Shown here: in pieces, positions 12,825-24,465 of the stretch | Numbering within the stretch: the stretch's first letter is position 1 | How the letters are laid out: each line of letters starts with the position of its first letter | Assembly: GCA_022560025.1 (NCBI GenBank) | Contig: JAFISE010000077.1 | Span: forward strand, 62,001-126,000 | DNA: 64,000 nt | Direction: 5' to 3' | From: Stagonosporopsis chrysanthemi | Lineage: Eukaryota > Ascomycota > Dothideomycetes > Pleosporales > Didymellaceae | The notes under the pieces: model-generated | Database searches by the model: none | Told to the model about the DNA's origin: nothing | What the model saw: only the letters and a program-made list of their open reading frames with translations | Translations under genes and position numbers: made by a program

Positions 12825-14519
12825 TTAAAACGCCACACCCACCATGCCCACACTCATGCGTGGGTTGGGTCGGAATCGCCGGCCGCTGTGCATCCCCACG
12901 TCTTTGGCAAACAGCTCTTGCCCCGGCAGGATATGCTCGGCGGGCGACGCAGGTGGCCACATTTCGCGCAGACCGCGTGCGCTGCGGGTGCTCCTGTCGC
13001 TCGCCAGCGCGGCCTCGATGTCCTTGTCATCTGCATGTAGCACGAGGGGCGCCGGGATGCGGCGCGCACGCCCATTTCCCTTGAGAACGTTGACACGCGC
13101 GTAAGTTGCGTGCTCCATCTCTTCATCTGGAGTGATGGACCGTGTGGTCGAGTAGCTGGACACAAGAGTCACAGTCGTAGCGTCCGATTCGGTGCTGTCG
13201 CTGGAGTCCTGCGAGTCCTGGCGCACGTGATATGTGCTTCGGCTCTCTGCGGTGCTAGGAGGTGAAGGGAGGGTGGGAACGGGTGGGTATTCGACCTTGT
13301 AGAATGGGGTCAGGTCCTTCGCCTTGGGTGTTGTGGGACGCGAGGACGAGCGGCGCAGCCAATTGCTCAGGCGATGGAGCGAGGTCGTAGATGTTGAGCT
13401 CGCCGTCCTAGGGGGAGGAGGCGTGATTGGGTTGGAAGTCAAAGGCCCGGTGAAGTTGCGTGCCGGTGGGTAGAGGGAGAAGTTGGGCGCGCGGCGGAGG
13501 GCAGGAGTGGAGTCAGATGGAGGGGTAGGGAGAGGCTTGTTGGCGAGGGGAACGGAGAACGCAGAGCCAATGTCGGAGAGGGTTTCTGAGCGAACATGCA
13601 TGCGCATCGATGGCGCAAAGTGAGGTACGTGGTGCGATGGCGAGGGGGGAATGCGGTTGCTAAGAGCTGGGGCTTGAACCTGGGAGCGGTATGCGGACGC
13701 ACGGCGCTCCTCGACAATCGTGTTGAGCTCTCGAATAGCTTCGTCGACCTCAGTGTTGGTTCGGCGGAGACTACTGGGCCTTGTGGGCGCGGTGTTCGCT
13801 CGGCTGCGGGAGGGTGAAGGGAGATGTGACATGACTCGTGCTGGTGTATTCGTACCGGAGGTGCGCGAGCGTCGCAGTAGCCCAGGAACACGAATGACAG
13901 ATTCTACGCTGGCCTCTGGCTCTTCGCTCCATGATGGCAGAGCCGGTGTAGCCATCGTGCCAACTGTCGAGCCCGAGAACCTTCTCTCGTGGGTGGTGAT
14001 GCTCTGCACACTCTGCACACTCTGAACACTGGTACGTCTCGAACCTGAGCCAACAGGCTTCCTCGGAATATTATGTGATGATGGGTTTGAGAAGTATGGC
14101 CCTGTTGATAGATTGCCGCCGCGGACCCGCGCCGGCGCGGGCATGCTTAGCGGTGACGGCTTGCTCGCCCAATCGTCCTCTTTCTGAAAATCAGGTAGGG
14201 GTGATAGTCGTCCACAGCCATCGTAGCCATATAACGAAAGTTGTAAAGGACGAAAGCTGCGGCGTCTGGTGTTGGACGGTACGTCGGTAACCACGAACTC
14301 TAGGCTGTCGAAGCCATCAAAATGGCGGAAGTTGGTAGGGGCGCTGATACTGGGTCGAGAGTGTGACTGTTTGGGCCGAGTGAGAGTGGCCAGGCTCGCT
14401 CGTGATGATGCTCTCGCAGCATACTCGCGACCGCTTGTGACCCATTGCGTTATATGCTGGCTCATGATTTGACCTGTTGTTGGTCGCGGTGCCAATGGAT
14501 TTGTTGGAGAAACTGGCAT
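12825..14519 (-). CDS. Hypothetical Ser/Pro/Arg-rich protein
   Basis: A single open frame of 564 codons plus stop starts at the ATG of 14517-14519 (MPVSPTNPLAPRP). The frame stays open 15 codons further upstream, but only to a TTG. The sequence just before that reads like an intron acceptor (GACACGTTGCCAG), so an unseen 5' exon is possible. The product is rich in Ser, Pro, Arg and Thr and looks largely disordered. Recognisable stretches are HFDGFDSLEFVVTDVP, a SVQSVQSVQS repeat from a short tandem duplication at about 14000-14028, and LHRLSNWLRRSSSRPTTPKA. No catalytic domain, signal peptide or membrane segment is visible. It is probably a lineage-restricted fungal protein; I do not recognise a function. 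Confidence 0.65.
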   Translation of the reverse strand: MPVSPTNPLAPRPTTGQIMSQHITQWVTSGREYAARASSRASLATLTRPKQSHSRPSISAPTNFRHFDGFDSLEFVVTDVPSNTRRRSFRPLQLSLYGYDGCGRLSPLPDFQKEDDWASKPSPLSMPAPARVRGGNLSTGPYFSNPSSHNIPRKPVGSGSRRTSVQSVQSVQSITTHERRFSGSTVGTMATPALPSWSEEPEASVESVIRVPGLLRRSRTSGTNTPARVMSHLPSPSRSRANTAPTRPSSLRRTNTEVDEAIRELNTIVEERRASAYRSQVQAPALSNRIPPSPSHHVPHFAPSMRMHVRSETLSDIGSAFSVPLANKPLPTPPSDSTPALRRAPNFSLYPPARNFTGPLTSNPITPPPPRTASSTSTTSLHRLSNWLRRSSSRPTTPKAKDLTPFYKVEYPPVPTLPSPPSTAESRSTYHVRQDSQDSSDSTESDATTVTLVSSYSTTRSITPDEEMEHATYARVNVLKGNGRARRIPAPLVLHADDKDIEAALASDRSTRSARGLREMWPPASPAEHILPGQELFAKDVGMHSGRRFRPNPRMSVGMVGVAF

Positions 14520-16514
14520 GGTTTGAGGCTGATCATATATCCGTGTAGCTGATCGACCTGGCAACGTGTCAGTACGCTACTGTTTCTCGCTCAGGTCATG
14601 ATGTTGCAACGTTTTAGGAATTGGCGACGATTTAAGACATCTGGATCTAGATGCACCTATGTAAGGTGGGCATGTAGCTCCACACGATGTGGATCATCGA
14701 CAGCAAGGCAAACCGGTGTATCTCCACCACTTTGAAGCTGTAAGGTTGAATAGCAAGGGCGACGGATATTGCAGTCATCGCGACGATGATGTCCGCGTTG
14801 TTTGTATGACAAAAGGAGCTTGTTCAACATACCATTGTGCCCGTTCTTCTCAGATGCAACATCATCCCTTGATGCACAGCAGCCACCGACCCCAATTGTC
14901 AACCACGAGTTCCTTCTGCTGTGGCTCTCCATATTACTTAAGACTGCAACCAGGCAGCTAGTATTCCATCTCAATCCAGGAGGTATATACTGTTGCGCAA
15001 AAACGAAGGAAGTGGCAACCAAGTAGCCCGCGGGTCTCGCCTTGCAGAAAAACCGACAAAAAGTGAATGAATGGACAAAATGCACGATGATGAAAGGACT
15101 GCGACAATTTACAATAGAAGAAGGATGGAAAACAAGAAGCAGCCCACAATCGATGTGTTGTCTGCGTTCCAGAAAGTCTTTGTGCGTCTGCCCGCAGCTT
15201 CGACCAACTCAAGACAAACTTGTTGTCCCAACCTTCAGCAAGTCACTAGGCTGGCCACGCGACAGGACGACAATCATCCAAGATATAGACGAACGACGCC
15301 TCGCGCGGTGGCCACACACTATGAATCGCCCAATGGAAACCACGCATTGCGACGTCGTTAACGTGCAACACCTGCCGGCAGCTTTAGGTTGATGGTTGTT
15401 GTGGGTTGTGAGGGCGTTCATTGGATGTAGCGCGTTTTAACCGCCGAAGACGTGCAGCGAAGGCCAGCCATTTACGGCACAGTAGCGCTTACGGCTTGAA
15501 ACGGACAGATGTCATAAGAAGTGTGGCAAGCTGGGGGGAGCTTGCGCGAGTGGGTTCATGCATTGCACGGGTGGAGTGCTCCACGGTAGAGCATGTGCGT
15601 GAGGAATGTGCGCGGAAGGGCCATGCTGGGACGGCAAGAGCGATCCCGTCGATCAGTGAATGTACCTGTGACAGCGGCAGTTCACGATAGCCACTGAAAC
15701 GTGAGACGCGTGTCATAAACGGAACGCAAGGTCTCCATCGATCTGTAAGGTGGGAAGCGGGATTTTGGCGAGGCAACTTTCAAGGCTGGAGAAATGTTGG
15801 CCAATGAACTTGCCTGGCATTTGCAATTGGACGATTTCCCAAGAAATGTGAGACGAGTACGCATCGTTCCACAACCAATCAACTTTGTGCGTCGCGCATT
15901 TCCCAATCACACCCGCAACCCGCCTTATGGCTTGCTGGAGCCAGCGCATGGCCGCAATGAGCGTTCGACGAACCATGTCGATCAGACTGCACTTCCGCAT
16001 GCAGGCATGTGGAGATTTGGATCAGTCCCGATGGGGGAGTTTATTGTAGCTCTGTAAGGATCAGCGGTCGTCATAGCAAACAGTGTCAAGGACGTGAACT
16101 AAGCTCAGGCTGAGTAGTGACAGCTGTCAGACAAAAGCAGCATATGGTAGTCCGCAAGGCAGGTCATGCAGTCCACCTATCTAGCCCTGAGCTAATCGAT
16201 CCTAAAGGTTCTGACAATCGTTGATGTGTGGCAGTCTAGCACGCCTACCGCATCAAAAGAGTTTTTTTGTCTGAATGGGTATATTGAATAGTGGTGTATG
16301 TACAGAAGTAGACCAAACCACCCTGTCTTGTACCAATCAAGTAGAGAATCGTATGCTTGCTATTATCGCTTTCAAAGGGAGAGATTCGAAATCGTCATCA
16401 TACAAAACGTTGTTCAACGCCTCCAACTCATGCATCGCTAGTATGCACTAGTTATGAAAATTTTGTATGCGACCAACGTTGTACATCCCTTTTGCACTCC
16501 TCACGGGGATGCAC
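14520..16514. other. 2.0-kb intergenic region, no recognisable gene
   Basis: The stretch lies upstream of the Ser/Pro-rich gene and downstream of the OM14-like gene. Short ORFs (for example 14657-15085 on the minus strand) show no family motifs or plausible splice structure. I see no tRNA, transposon or inverted repeat. Confidence 0.5.
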
Positions 16515-17156
16515 CTAGTTCTTGGGAGGGTAGCGCTTGAAGAAATACCTGCTTCATGTGAGCTCTCATGTCCGTTTCACAGTCGAGACGCTGACTTACT
16601 GGCTGACGTAGTAGTCACCAAGACCAAACAATCCAACGACACCTGCCCAAGCAGCGACCACCTTGCCAGTCAACTCGCCGCGGCTGTATTTCCTGTATGC
16701 GCCAAAGCCAAGCGCAGCAGAGATGACAGCGAGCCCGATGGCGTTGCTCAAAACGACAGGGTTGTCAGCGTTCTTCCTGGCCTTGTCCTTGGCCTTCTCC
16801 TTCTTAGCGGCGGCGCTGTCACGGATCTCCTTGGCAGCATCCTTGATCTCTGCCTCACGCTCCTGGCGAGCAGCTTGGGTGTCGGTCTTCACAGACTGCG
16901 ATTCGTAGTCCGAGGGGACAGAGGAGATGTGCGGGCTGTCGACGTCGACGAGAGACGAGACGGAGTCCTCGGTATGCGCAACCTCAGGGACGGCGGGTGC
17001 ACGACTACAGCTTCGTTAGAAATCGCGTTCGAAGAGCTGACTATCACACACTTACGCCTACTTATGGTTAGTGATTGCCTAGTTACGATTTTCACATGTA
17101 CTGACCTCCTCGGGGCTCTGCTTGGGGCCACTGGCAGCAACGTCGGCGTAAGACAT
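16515..17156 (-). CDS. OM14-like small membrane protein with a predicted 2-nt exon
   Basis: The model has four exons (reading down): 17156-17106, 17057-17056, 17004-16600 and 16548-16515, 163 residues in total. The N-terminus MSYADVAASGPKQSPEE is followed by an acidic linker (SLVDVDSPHISSVPSDYESQ) and a charged helix rich in Lys/Glu/Ala. Next come two hydrophobic segments (LSNAIGLAVISAALGFGAY and VVAAWAGVVGLFGLGDYYV) and a basic tail, YFFKRYPPKN. This layout resembles the fungal OM14-type mitochondrial outer membrane proteins, where OM14 helps dock ribosomes; that assignment is by layout and memory only. Exon 2 is the dinucleotide GC between two complete introns of 48 and 51 bp, each with a good donor (GTCAGT, GTAAGT), branch site (CACTAAC, TTCTAAC) and TAG acceptor. 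No single GT-AG intron restores the frame. The last intron (16549-16599) overlaps an in-frame TAA, so an unspliced reading would end ten residues early. Confidence 0.75.
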
Positions 17157-17950
17157 GATGATGTGCGGAGGGGGATATCAACAGAGACCCTGCAAGATTG
17201 GGATGAAGAGGTAGGCGAAGAGCTGGCGTGCTGATGGAAGAACGTGAAGACTTGATCGTGTGATGCTGAAGTTGGCAGCTCCCTCACATGTCGACCGGAT
17301 ACCTATTAGCGCGGCACAATACGTCATTCGAGCGTAGCGTCTGCCAGGAACGGGAAGCTTCTTCCGGCTGATCGACCACGCATCAGCGAGATTTGACCTC
17401 CTCACTTCGTTTGCCATGTACCACACGCTTGCGATGGGAAGATTTGCGTTCAAATGCAACATTGCAATTGCTTGTGCTATTTCGCGGCCAAGACGCACTC
17501 AGAAGACAACCCTCAAGGGTATAACAACAATCCGAATGCGCCTGACTGTTGAAAGCAAAAGGCTCCTCCTTTAACCATCATATGATACAAATGTGCAGGT
17601 GTGTTAAAAGAAGAAGCCTCGATGCACAACTTCCGTCCCACAATTTCGCTAAAAGACACCTACGCTACAGAGTCGCAAGTGGTGAAGAAGAAAAAGCAAA
17701 TGGCTGTTATCGAGAGATCACTCAACAGGAATGAGATCCAAGATAACCCATTCTACCCCCCGGACGCATCCAACAGAGACACTCCAGCCCAGCAGCAGTC
17801 TGAAGTGCCATGATTCGGGAAGCCTGCGTGGGCTGGCTTTTCCAGCAAGTCCGCCGCTGATACCTGATCCCGTACCTACACTGCTCACAGGTTCGGGCGC
17901 GTGCGTGCCCTGTAATCAGATATGTAAGCCAAGTATTGTTCGCGATAGTT
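17157..17950. other. Intergenic region between two minus-strand genes
   Basis: The 794-bp stretch must hold the promoter of the OM14-like gene and the 3' end of the LIM-RhoGAP gene. I see no coding motif, repeat or RNA gene. Confidence 0.5.
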
Positions 17951-20900
17951 CTACTCATCACCGAACACAGTCTTGTAATTTTCCAGTAAAGCCTGTACCG
18001 CCACGCGCTGCTGTTGGACGTCACTAAGCTCGCGCTGAATGTCCATTGGCCGCATGATTGTGGGCGCAAACACGACAGCAAGATTGAGAGGTGTCATCTG
18101 GGCATGGATTAGTTATGTCGACCGGACATGCAAAATGAGGTCACATACCAGGTTCTCGTCTTGATGCTCGATAACGCGCGACAAGTGGAACACGAGAAAT
18201 TGTAAGGTATCTCGATGCGCCTTTGGAATCTCCTTGATAGCTTCAGTTAGGGCTTTGGACTGTGCCTCTTTATCCTCAAGTTCTGTCCGGGTGGTTAGCA
18301 TGAATATCTCAAGAAAGCACAATTGTACTTACGGCCAGCCTCCAGGAATTGATCGTACACATCAAACGTAATCAACGGTACCGGCAGTCTGCGGAAGTAA
18401 TTCTTCAAGGCTGATGTGATGGAGTGAATGTCAAGATCAGGGTCCGAGATGTCGAAGTCCGCCTTCGCTTCGAAGCCGCTGCGCACCTGGTTGACTTGCG
18501 AGCTGCCTCCACTTTTACGGTATACTCCTTCGACATCCATGCCTCGCATTTCAACCTCGGAAATGCAGCGCATGACGACCCCAGGTATCATGTTCTTCTC
18601 GAACTCGCAGCGAGCAGAAAGGTCGGATCCGAAAAGAACGGTGCTAGCGTCCGCAGCCAGGTTAGTGCTGCTGTTGTTCGCCTGCATAGGCTTGAAACGA
18701 TCATTTGTCGGTCTGGTGACGCCTCCCTTTGCACCACTGCCACCGAACCATCCCTTAGGCGTCTGTTCATCCTTGCTCTTGAGTGAACTAGACATTGATG
18801 CAATATCTGGCTGCTGGTGGACTGAGCCATAGGGAGTTCCAATGACCTTGATGTCCTTGTATTCCTCCTGCTTTTGTTCCGAGCCAAATGCACCCTTGAA
18901 GCCCTTGGTTACGTTGGTCGTAAAGGCTTGGCCACCCTTTTTGAACTTTGAAAATTTGTTGGGCTTGCCCTTGCGAATGTTGACGACCTGTGGCTGTGCG
19001 AGGGTTGCCTCGCTGTCTCCGTCGTGGATGTGTGGGAACGACGGCTCATGGGGCAAGCTATGAGAATCAAGGGAAAGCTCAGATTTGCCACCCTTGTGCT
19101 GGGTGCTGTAAATACCGAGGCCATTCGCTGCAGCGTCAAAAGGTGGTGCGCCCTTTTTGTTGTTCATGGTCTTCTGGATGTTCTCGACAAGCTCTCTGTT
19201 CATGGCAGAGAGCTTGGCGTTCTGGGCCGTAAGGGATTCATACTCCTGGAAGCCCTTGTCTTTCATCTGGATCAAGTTCGAGATTTCGTCTGTGAGCTCG
19301 GCACGCTTAGATATCAAGTCCTCAATCTGCCCACCAAGTTGATCCTTGAGCTTGTGCAGGGAGTTGGCGAAGTCCCTGAGGATGTCTGACTTGAGCTGGT
19401 TGATGTCCATCGAGCCATTGCTCTCTTTAGCGTGTTTGAGATGCTCAGTCATGATCTCGAGCTCACGAATTACCATTTCGCGTTGAGTGTCGAGAACTGC
19501 CATGGTGTTGCGCTTCTCGCGCAGAACAGTGTTGGCTTGCTTGATATCTGCTGCGCTGTGCATGGACTCCTGCAAGCCATTCTTCTCAGCTTCGAGTTCG
19601 GCAATGCGTTGCTGAGCACGACGTAATTCGTTGCGTAGGTTGACACTCTCCTCTTTGGAATCTGGCGAAGCAATTGTAGGACTACTGATATCGATGGATC
19701 CATTCGTAGGCCACTTCTTGTGGCCTCCCCTCGAAGTGACGGAACCGCGCTCGCTAAGACTGCGTCCGTGCTTGTGGACAGCATTTGAGACACGACGGAA
19801 GACACCACCTTCTTTCTCGTCCTTTTCTTGGTTTCCGAGGAGACGCGCAAAGTCCTCATCCATCGAAAAGTCACCCTGCGCGCTGTAACGAGGCAGGCCA
19901 CTGCCGGACGCATATTCGCTGGGCAAGCTACTGATGGATTCGCTGGTCTTGTGTGCGCTGGGTGGATGGGGAGGGGCCCGCGGAGATGTGAAGTTATCGG
20001 TAGATGGTGGCGGTCGTCGGTCCGCTGAACGAGCTGGGGGTACAGGCACGTCGGAGAAGGCCTTAGAGGACTCCAGAGGACTGCTGATGCCAAGGCCGCT
20101 GCTCACATGAGCAGGTGCGCCGTAAGTCGACGAGGTTCTCTTGGGATGCTCGAGAGTGGGAGTGGTTGGCGAAGGCCCAGATCTGTCGCCAAGCTGAGTA
20201 GAGCCCGAAGGCCTCAGCGAGTCTCCTCGTGCTGGGCGTTCGACGCGTTGGGTCGAGCTGAAGGACGATCCAGAGGCGGTCTCGGGCGAATCCTGAGTTC
20301 CAATCGGTGGCGACGATGTAAAGGTGGGCTCGATCATGGGTCTGCTGAGTCTGGAAGACATCTCGGCGCCAGGGGAACTTGCTCGTGGAGGTGAGTCGCT
20401 ACTGTCTGAGTCTTTGCGTTTGGCGTCCGCTTTCTTGCTCTTTGGTGCTTCCTGTAACTTAAAGGCATCTGTTGCGGAAGCAGGGGCCGGAGAAGCATGC
20501 TGACTGCGTGACCGCTCGTTGAGCGATGTTGATTCGCCACTAGAAGTATCCCACTGTTTCCTGAGTGTGTTGACGATGTGGTCGGAGGGTTGCCTGCCCT
20601 TCTCCTGGAACGCAATATGCGGGCTAGAAGGTGCGGGCCGCTCAGCGGACCCGGACCTCGAGTCATTCTCCTTCAGCTTGTCGCGAGGATCCGCAGCTGG
20701 CCTATTGAAGTAGTCGCGGCTAGACTTTCCGTCGCCCGGTGTAGACCCAGAGCCCATCGTTCGATCAGGGAACTGCCTGCTCGCTCGGCTTAGTGGGGAG
20801 GGCCCAGGCGCTGGGTTCGGATCAAGGGCGAAAGGTAGCAGGATGCCGTCGTCACCGGTGTCGGACTCGCTGTGTTTGTGCTCCTTGTTGTATGTGGTGG

Positions 20901-21823
20901 CAGGGAGAAGCATGTTGTCTATGGCGTAGCAATGGTCAGCTTTCTGTAATCGCGTTGAACTGGAATGTTCAAGTCGGTGATTGCGTACCTCTTCTTGTGG
21001 GATCGCCCGCGGACGGGGAAGCGTCGCGCCTGAAGTTGGAGGACGCGTCGCCCCTTCTGGGCTGAGGTCGTGGGGAAGCATCGGCGGTAGGGGGCTCGGA
21101 GAAGACTTCGGACGGAGTTTCGACGTCCGGAGTGAAGGCGTTGCGCTGCGACTGCTGCTCGTCGAACTGGGGAGGGAGTGCGGGAAGGGACTTGTCGACT
21201 TTGGGTGCAGCTGGTGCGGGGGGTTTTTTGGATTTCTTTCGACGGCGTGCCATCAGCGACTCGTGGCAGGACATGCAAAAGATACCTTGCGACGTGCGTG
21301 CATAGCGCAGGTTCTCAATCTTCCTCTTGCAGTTCCTGCATCGGAAGCAGTTTGCACAGAAGGCCTGGTCGCCCGTCAGGATGGCGAGATCCTCGATCTT
21401 GTTCCCGCAGTGGTTGCAGCTGTAGGTGCAGTTGTTGCAGATCAGTGACCCGTCTCCGAGCAGCAGCAGGTTGGCGTCTGAGTCGAGCAGCGTGCCGCAG
21501 GTGTTGCACCGGAAGCAGTCAATGTGCCATCTGTTGCCGGCTGTGCAAGGTCAGCATACGAGGCTGGGAGCAGGGGGGGGGGGTAGGAGGGCAGTGGAGG
21601 GGAAGGCACGAGGGCCAGCCGGGGGCAGCGGGGGCAGGCGTACCGAGCTCGAAGGCCTTGCCTTCCTCGAGGATCTGGGGCTGTCGTTAGCAAGGCCAGC
21701 AGCAGCAGCGAGGCCCGGGGCGGCTGCGATTACCTCTCCGCACCCTTTGCACGGGTACACGACGTCGTCCTGGTCCCCGTCCTGGTCCAGCAGGGACTCA
21801 GGGTAGCCGCCGGGCGAGTCCAT
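17951..21823 (-). CDS. LIM and RhoGAP domain protein, Rga1/Rga2-type Cdc42 regulator
   Basis: Six exons (reading down): 21823-21734, 21674-21644, 21540-20989, 20918-18333, 18282-18149 and 18097-17951, 1,179 residues in total. All five introns are GT-AG and keep frame. The N-terminus carries LIM 1 (C25-x2-C28, then H46-x2-C49-x2-C52-x2-C55) and a second LIM starting C82-x2-C85 and ending FCMSCHESL. A long Ser/Pro-rich region follows, then a coiled coil (about LRNELRRAQQRIAELEAEK onward). A RhoGAP domain ends the protein: DVEGVYRKSG with the arginine finger at R1025, KNYFRRLPVPLI, and MTPLNLAVVFAPTIMRP. S. cerevisiae Rga1 and Rga2 have the same order and switch off Cdc42 at sites of polarity and septation. 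GTPase specificity is inferred from the layout. The 5' leader is unusually rich in GC microsatellites. Confidence 0.93.
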
Positions 21824-22098
21824 GGCGGGCGGGCGGCGTGTGGGCGGGCGCGCGCGCGCTCAATCCAGGGTCGAGTGGTGGTGGTGGTGGTGGTGTGGGC
21901 AGACGGGCGGGGCGTGGTGGTGGTGGTGGTGGTGGCGGCGACGGGGGGTGGTCGTCGTGGTGGTCGTTTGGCGGTGAATTCGCGAGACAGGCGGGCGGGC
22001 GGGCGGGCGGGCGACAGTCAGGGCGTGCTGGCGCCAGCGGGCATGGCGTCAGCGAGAATGCACGCGAGGAGGCGACGGCGATGGCGACAGCGACGGCG

Positions 22099-22100
<2 letters not shown>

Positions 22101-22130
<30 letters not shown>
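22101..22130. repeat. AGC trinucleotide microsatellite
   Basis: Ten AGC units lie in the leader or promoter of the LIM-RhoGAP gene, about 280 bp upstream of its start codon. It is a likely polymorphic marker. Confidence 0.9.
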
Positions 22131-22132
<2 letters not shown>

Positions 22133-22926
22133 GCACCGGCGTTGGGCGCTCGGGGGAGGGCTCAGCGGCGACTGAGGCCGGCGATATGTGGTAGCTTGAC
22201 GAGCCCGCTCGCTATGACCAGGCGGACCCTTGGATCTCGCTCGTAGCGGCAGAGTGCACAGACTGCAGTCACTGCGCGCCTTCGCTGGACCTGCGTCGGG
22301 CGTGTGGGCGGCGCGATGGCAGACGCAGACGCGGACGCCGGCGGAGACGGAGACGGAGACGGAGACGGGCGCTGGGTGGGCAACGGGGCTCGATGGCGCA
22401 AACGCACAAGGCGTGTTAACACGGGCACGCGTCGTCGACGGCCAGCGCTCGCCGGCAGTGCTCAGATAGCAGTGCTCAGTCACCAGTGACACTGATACCC
22501 AATGCTGCTGGCAGACTGCGCGCGGCCTCGCATGCCCTCGCACTCGTCAGCCGCAGGCAGGGCCAGTCCACCGCGTCAAGGCTCTTCGGAGACAGTGTTT
22601 CAGGTCGCCTGGCCACGGATCCTGCGCCCTACTGTGTGTCCTGTGTACTCCACACGTCCATGCCCTGTCGGTGCTAGTCCGCCATGAACCACGACCCTTG
22701 GGCGACGCCCATCATGCCCTGATATTACTGCATGTATTGCGGCAGACGGGACGGCGACTCGTGCAAAGAGAGGATCGGCAGACCTGCATCTGCCCAGTGC
22801 TCGCCGCGCTCGCCTCCAGTCAGGCGCCTGCCGCGGCGCGCTGCAAAAGCCTCGAAACACCATGGGGGCTTGCTTGGTCAACCATCGTCTCCCCAGCGTT
22901 TGCTCGCGCTCGTCCCAACACAGTAC

Positions 22927-22953
22927 ACAAGCACAAGCACAAGCACAAGCACA
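22927..22953. repeat. CAAGCA hexamer microsatellite
   Basis: A short tandem run of ACAAGC/CAAGCA units lies in non-coding sequence and carries no coding signal. Confidence 0.75.
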
Positions 22954-24035
22954 ATCACAAACGCAGGTACGCGGTCGGCTTGTTGGCCGTCTGACACATG
23001 TCTGTCACCGTCAGGTGCATCTGTGCATCGACCAGACTGCTCCGCCCGCACGCAAATAAGGCATGTTTCAGGCTGCTCTGCAACACTGCGCTACACCACA
23101 CGTGTCCGCCCACCGTCTGACAGGTAACGCGCCACCAGAGCCTTGAGGCTGCGCCAAACCTTGCAACTGGTACAAGCAACTCTTTCATCTCTGCATCCAT
23201 CCAGCGTCAGCCTGCTCTGGCTTGATTTGTAAGCCGAGGGCGTTCTACTACCTTAAGCTGTCTGTGTCGCAGCTTGTCGTCTCATCTGGGATAAGCTCGT
23301 TTTGACCCCAACTCGATCATCACCCTATCCAATGACGACCTGAAGATGGGAATGGCAAAGGGCCATGGACGTGTTTCATCGTACCGAATCTCCCTCAATG
23401 ATCCGCGCCGCCGGTACTTGCTGCCGCCTAGGGTTGTGATCCTACAATTCATTGCTGGCCATTTTAAAATCACAAACAGGCAGTAGGTTAGTCACAGCAC
23501 AATTCGAGCAGAGCACACTACATGGCAGCCTCTCTCATCAGGATTCATGGTGAATGCATGTCACATCGTACATGTCCAAAACTCCAGATCGTGTTGCTGC
23601 ACCAGTTGCATTCATGATTCCAAGCCTCTCTGATGGGTCAACTTCTCTGACAGGACTAGGAGACAGTCTTCAGTGGTCGTTTTCACAGAGACTAGCTGTA
23701 TGAAGATCCGTCTGCTCTACTTGATGGGCAAGTATTGCAGCCGCTCCCCTCGGAGATCTGCCCGCTCATCGCTGGGTCTTCCTTGGCAGTGAGCTGTTGA
23801 GCTGTACTCGATGCATTGGACGGAACAGGCAACCCGACGATTGCATTTACCAATACCCTTTTGCGTAGGTCTACATCAGCGTACAATAAAGCCTCGAATC
23901 GGACGCTGGCAAGGCCGGGCTACAGTGGGGCCGCTGGGGTTGAATGAGCGCAGCTGCAGTAGCTAGCAACGACTACCCCACTCCGACGGTTGAACATGGT
24001 TAAACATGGACCACTGCACGTGTGATAAGAACTAC

Positions 24036-24042
24036 TATTTAA
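24036..24042 (+). promoter_or_regulatory. Possible TATA-like element of THI4
   Basis: TATTTAA lies about 120 bp upstream of the first leader ATG and is followed by a pyrimidine-rich stretch (TTCTCTCTCTTGC), a common start-site setting in filamentous fungi. This is sequence resemblance only. Confidence 0.35.
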
Positions 24043-24237
24043 CCATCCGTTCTCTCTCTTGCGCTCCAGTCTTCATCAGATCTCGAATCGCCCTTCGGAC
24101 TATCATCCGTATTTTACCACCAAGCTCCCCGGCTCTGTCAAGGGACTCACTAACCACCATGCAGGCATTCATCTCAAGTATGGCAACCGCCATGCAAGAT
24201 GCGGTCCGTCTGCCGGCGTTATCCTCATGTCATCAAG

Positions 24238-24465
24238 GTACTTTCAATGCAAAGTATACTGAACAACGATAAGTATACTGCATGAACCGGTGTTCGTTTC
24301 TGGACGTCCTCTGCTGCTCCCGTCATGCCCCACGTGGATGACTGGATGGCAAGGTAGAGGACTCTGGATTCGTTCTGAGATTATACGGTTTCAACTTGAT
24401 CTGGATAATACCAGCGAAAGGACTCATGCTTGCCCCTGGTGGAGGACAGACTTAACCTCGCGCAG
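24238..24465 (+). other. Probable THI4 5'-leader intron containing the TPP riboswitch
   Basis: The donor AAG|GTACTT at 24238, a CTTAAC branch site at 24451-24456 and the acceptor CGCAG ending at 24465 outline a 228-bp intron. The aptamer lies inside it. A second donor-like site, AAG|GTAGAG at 24354, sits in the aptamer's long stem. This arrangement is like the Neurospora NMT1 and NMT2 leaders, where TPP binding changes donor use. Exact donors need transcript data. Confidence 0.55.
24280..24429 (+). promoter_or_regulatory. TPP (THI-box) riboswitch aptamer of THI4
   Basis: The conserved core is present: CTGAGA at 24375-24380 and ACTTGATCTGGATAATACCA followed by GCG at 24394-24416. Closing stem P1 pairs GCATGA (24280-24285) with TCATGC (24424-24429) without mismatch. 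P2 pairs ACCG (24286-24289) with CGGT (24386-24389). The extended P3 typical of fungi pairs GTCCTCT (24306-24312) with AGAGGAC (24356-24362). It precedes THI4, the classic fungal target, and lies in a leader intron. When thiamine pyrophosphate is plentiful it should shift splicing so that THI4 is poorly translated. The aptamer is clear from sequence; the splicing mechanism is known from Neurospora and inferred here. Confidence 0.93.

Larger units (their letters stand above)
21824..24237. other. 2.4-kb divergent intergenic region rich in GC microsatellites
   Basis: The region lies between the start of the LIM-RhoGAP gene (leftward) and the THI4 leader (rightward). The first 600 bp hold GTG-repeat tracts (about 21874-21960), a GGGC repeat (about 21990-22012), an AGC repeat (22101-22130) and GGAGAC repeats (about 22338-22370). 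A CAAGCA-type tract lies at about 22927-22953. The rest is ordinary sequence without a recognisable gene. ORFs here are low-complexity shadows of the repeats. Confidence 0.6.

Noticed and set aside
14657..15085. 142-codon minus-strand ORF
   Set aside because: No family motif and no supporting splice structure; composition is like the surrounding intergenic DNA.
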